Positions 4,482 through 6,599 of a stretch of 6,599 nt of DNA are shown in pieces (position 1 is the stretch's first letter; each line of letters opens with the position of its first letter). Below the pieces are notes generated by a model that saw only the letters and a list, made by a program, of their open reading frames with translations, searched no databases and was not told where the DNA came from. This DNA comes from Christensenella sp. UBA7707. Its GTDB lineage: Bacteria > Bacillota > Clostridia > Christensenellales > CAG-138. The DNA is taken from the NCBI GenBank assembly GCA_002482435.1, contig DLFZ01000110.1:4551-11149 (forward strand), in the 5' to 3' direction. The position numbers and the translations under genes were made by a program.

Positions 4482-4545
4482 GCTGACTTATGCACTTAGA
4501 ACCGCCTCCACCGCTGAGCAAACGCATTGCGGCTGTTCAGTGTCG
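4444..4545 (+). repeat. Structured intergenic element, copy B
   Basis: It aligns without gaps to copy A (1719-1820) at a constant offset of 2724. After the terminator hairpin the second hairpin, CTGAGCA (4514-4520) with TGTTCAG (4534-4540) and inner CGC/GCG around ATT, sits at the same position as in copy A. Relative to A, the pair 4514-4540 is C-G instead of G-C, and 4516-4538 is G-C instead of T-A: two compensatory changes. The core GCATTGCGGCTGTT (4524-4537) and downstream CAGTGTCG also resemble tRNA-Asn with a small deletion. Confidence 0.6.
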
Positions 4546-4590
4546 AAAGGTCGAGCGCTATCTGAATTCTTGCGGATGAAGATCTCCGCG

Positions 4591-5709
4591 CTATGTTGGC
4601 AAGTCCACTCCGTTCTTCTTACGTTTGATCTTTATCCATCCCGGCAATTTCAGGGCAAACCCGCCCTTTTCACGAAGCGCGAGAATAACGCTCTGCAGCA
4701 AAATAAAGAAGCAAAGCATGAGCCCGGTCGTAATGCTCTGCCAATACGGTTCTCTGAGCCCTGAAGCAATGACAATGTTGTTGATCGTCTTTAAAGACAG
4801 CACACCGAAAAGCGTACCTACTACATTGCCGACGCCACCGGTTAACAGTGTTCCGCCGATGATGGCCGATGCAATCGCTTGCATTTCTGCCGCGGTAGCA
4901 TTGGAAGCGTTTCCTGCGCCTGTATGCAGCAGGTATACATACCCGCCGATTCCGGATAATAACCCGCACAGCAAGTAGGAATAGAATCTTGTGCGCTTTA
5001 CATTGATGCCGAGCATTAAAGCGCTTTGGCTGTTGCCGCCCACCGCATAGAGGTTGCGCCCGAACCGCGTCCATTTAAGTATCGCGAAGACGGCCAATAC
5101 GATCACGATAGCCACAATTACGCCAAGCTCAACCTTGGCGGGAATAAAATTGCCGGTTTTTCCATAAGAGCCGATGCCCGGAATAATGAAGCGAAATGTC
5201 TTTAAAGCAACAAAGGCCTCTTGCGCCGCGGTGCGCGGGGCAACGCTGACGATGGTCGTCATGCCTCTTGCAAAGAACATCCCTGCCAAAGAAACAATGA
5301 AGGGCTGTATCTCCAAATAGGATACCAGGATTCCCTGAATCAACCCAAACGCCACCCCGATACCCAAAGCCAAACCCATCGAGCCGATTACGCTGCCGCC
5401 ATGGTCATCTAGGTAAACGACGCATGCCATGGTCGCAAGCGCAGTGATTCCGCCCACCGAAATATCTATGCCGCCCGCTATCATAACGATGGTGAGCCCG
5501 CAGGAAATTACGATCAGAAACGCGTTGTTGTTGAAAACATCAAGGAACTGCTGAGGATTTAGGAAACCGCCGCCCCAAACAGACATGGCAAGTAGATACA
5601 TGCCAACGAAGGTGCAGATCGTTATGGTCAAGAGCAAATTGGTGTTGGAAATCGGCTCCTTGCGTTTTCTCCCCAATCCTCCGGCAAATAAACCGCTATT
5701 GCTTGTCAT
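4591..5709 (-). CDS. YjfF-like sugar ABC transporter permease
   Basis: The 372-residue protein is an RbsC-type (BPD_transp_2) integral membrane permease with about eight to ten hydrophobic segments. The family motif AGGIDISVGG lies at residues 78-87. Near the C-terminus is AIASAIIGGTLLTGGVG, the conserved cytoplasmic coupling region of this family. The sequence resembles E. coli YjfF, the second permease of the galactofuranose importer (for example RTRFYSYLLCGLLSGIGGYVY and GVGNVVGTLFGV). The start is supported by GGAGAG about 10 nt upstream of the ATG, within the end of the preceding gene. Only four bases separate it from the upstream permease, so they are co-expressed and probably form a heterodimeric channel. 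The substrate is probably a monosaccharide, but the sequence does not say which. The C-terminal tail is basic (KIKRKKNG), consistent with a cytoplasmic end. Confidence 0.88.
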   Translation of the reverse strand: MTSNSGLFAGGLGRKRKEPISNTNLLLTITICTFVGMYLLAMSVWGGGFLNPQQFLDVFNNNAFLIVISCGLTIVMIAGGIDISVGGITALATMACVVYLDDHGGSVIGSMGLALGIGVAFGLIQGILVSYLEIQPFIVSLAGMFFARGMTTIVSVAPRTAAQEAFVALKTFRFIIPGIGSYGKTGNFIPAKVELGVIVAIVIVLAVFAILKWTRFGRNLYAVGGNSQSALMLGINVKRTRFYSYLLCGLLSGIGGYVYLLHTGAGNASNATAAEMQAIASAIIGGTLLTGGVGNVVGTLFGVLSLKTINNIVIASGLREPYWQSITTGLMLCFFILLQSVILALREKGGFALKLPGWIKIKRKKNGVDLPT

Positions 5710-5713
5710 ATCA

Positions 5714-6599
5714 TTAACTCTCCGTTACTTTCGCCGGTTTTTTTAACAGCCTATCGCGCAACTGAAGGATATATGCTTTTACAATCGGTGAGCCAATTAC
5801 AACGATGGCGATGATAACAAGTGCCTTATACGCTTTTACCGCCGTGGAGGAAACCTTCATGGAATAAAGCGTGATCGTCAGCGCCTGAATGATGTATGCA
5901 CCTATCACCGAACCGCTCAAGCTGAATTTTCCGCCGCTTAAGGCGTTGCCGCCAATGGCAACTGCCAAAATCGCGTCCATTTCGATGTCCAAAAGAATGG
6001 TTTCATGGTTGATAAGCCCCATTCTGCTGACGCCCATGGAACCCGAAATTGCGGCGCAAACGCCCAGTATCATAAAGGACAATAGCTTCATCCAAACGAC
6101 GTTGATCCCGTTTAGGCGGGCGGATTTTTCGTTGATCCCAACCGCCTGCGTATATAAGCCGAGATTGGTGAGCCTTAAAATAAGCGAAACCAACACCCCC
6201 ACGATGATTACGATAAGAATGGGGGTGGGTATGGGGATGCCCGGAATAAAGCTTCCGATGTAGCCCAGCAGCGGGCTTGAAACCGTAGGCGTTGCGCCGC
6301 CGTTGATCCAATACGCGATAGGACGTCCGGCAGTAAACAAGATCAACGTCGCAATCATCGGCTGAATTTTGAATACGGCGACCAAAGTACCGTTAAACGC
6401 GCCGAAAACAATTGCAACAACACAGCTTGCCAAGAATGCGACAAGGATGATCGGCATTGTAATTTGATTCTCGCGAAGCACGCGAACAAAAACGCTGCCC
6501 GCAATTGCCGCCGCCGCGCCAACGCTGATGTCCTGTCCTCTCGATGACGCTGTTACCAGCGTCATACCGATCGCTAAAATGGCAAGCTCGGATGCTCCG
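5714..6599 (-). CDS. YtfT-like sugar ABC transporter permease (5' truncated by window)
   Basis: About 294 C-terminal residues of an RbsC/YtfT-type permease are visible. The frame stays open to the window edge: residues GASELAILAIG precede the first visible ATG at 6565, and these belong to the family's conserved GMTLV(T) region. That ATG is therefore internal, and roughly 50-60 residues are missing. The motif GQDISVGA replaces the commoner GIDLSVGA, a variant I associate with clostridial relatives. KIQPMIATLILFTAGR and MDAILAVAIGGNALSGGKFS are the other family blocks. It is the first of the two permease genes. By analogy with ytfQ-ytfR-ytfT-yjfF of E. coli, a binding protein and ATPase are expected upstream, to the right of the window. 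Its stop lies 4 bp before the YjfF-like start. Confidence 0.9.
   Translation of the reverse strand, partial: GASELAILAIGMTLVTASSRGQDISVGAAAAIAGSVFVRVLRENQITMPIILVAFLASCVVAIVFGAFNGTLVAVFKIQPMIATLILFTAGRPIAYWINGGATPTVSSPLLGYIGSFIPGIPIPTPILIVIIVGVLVSLILRLTNLGLYTQAVGINEKSARLNGINVVWMKLLSFMILGVCAAISGSMGVSRMGLINHETILLDIEMDAILAVAIGGNALSGGKFSLSGSVIGAYIIQALTITLYSMKVSSTAVKAYKALVIIAIVVIGSPIVKAYILQLRDRLLKKPAKVTES

Noticed and set aside
1..6599. CRISPR array, insertion sequence, transposase, toxin-antitoxin pair or phage gene
   Set aside because: I found no regularly spaced direct repeats, no transposase or integrase motif, and no short coupled toxin-antitoxin-like gene pair.

Overview
The window looks like chromosomal DNA from a Gram-positive anaerobe, probably a clostridial Bacillota of about 50% G+C. 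This rests on strong GGAGG-type ribosome binding sites, a tRNA gene with encoded CCA, sigma-A-type promoters with 17-nt spacers, and the flavour of the proteins: a PAP2 phosphatase with a long membrane C-terminus, a YtrA-like GntR/ABC cassette, and YtfT/YjfF-like sugar permeases. No plasmid, phage or insertion-sequence gene is visible.

Layout, left to right. Positions 1-403 (+): the 3' end of an unidentified gene, overlapping by four bases a small DUF1294 membrane protein. A strong bidirectional terminator at 423-450 separates it from a convergent PAP2-family membrane phosphatase (475-1401, -). Positions 1570-1756 (+): a tRNA-Asn(GUU) gene with a near-consensus promoter, an imperfect hairpin over the -35 side, and a perfect terminator hairpin. 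About 600 bp without a credible gene follows (1757-2354), rich in inverted repeats and tRNA-like fragments. Positions 2355-4223 (-): a three-gene operon, ABC ATPase then ABC-2 permease then YtrA-type GntR repressor. Its reading frames overlap, it has a consensus promoter, and an inverted-repeat operator covers the -10. A gene-free gap (4224-4590) holds that promoter, a run of ten C, and a terminator-like hairpin. Positions 4591-6599 (-): two consecutive RbsC/YtfT/YjfF-type permeases of a sugar ABC importer, the first cut by the window edge. The importer's ATPase and binding protein are presumably to the right.

The most unusual signal is non-coding. The terminator behind the tRNA plus the following ~65 bp (copy A, 1719-1820) and the terminator behind the sugar permeases plus the following ~65 bp (copy B, 4444-4545) align without gaps. 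Each carries a second hairpin at exactly the same distance, and the second-hairpin stem shows two compensatory base-pair changes between the copies. One arm of copy A is also an inverted copy of part of the adjacent tRNA-Asn. This suggests a structured, possibly dispersed and tRNA-related intergenic element. The protein-coding genes themselves belong to ordinary families.
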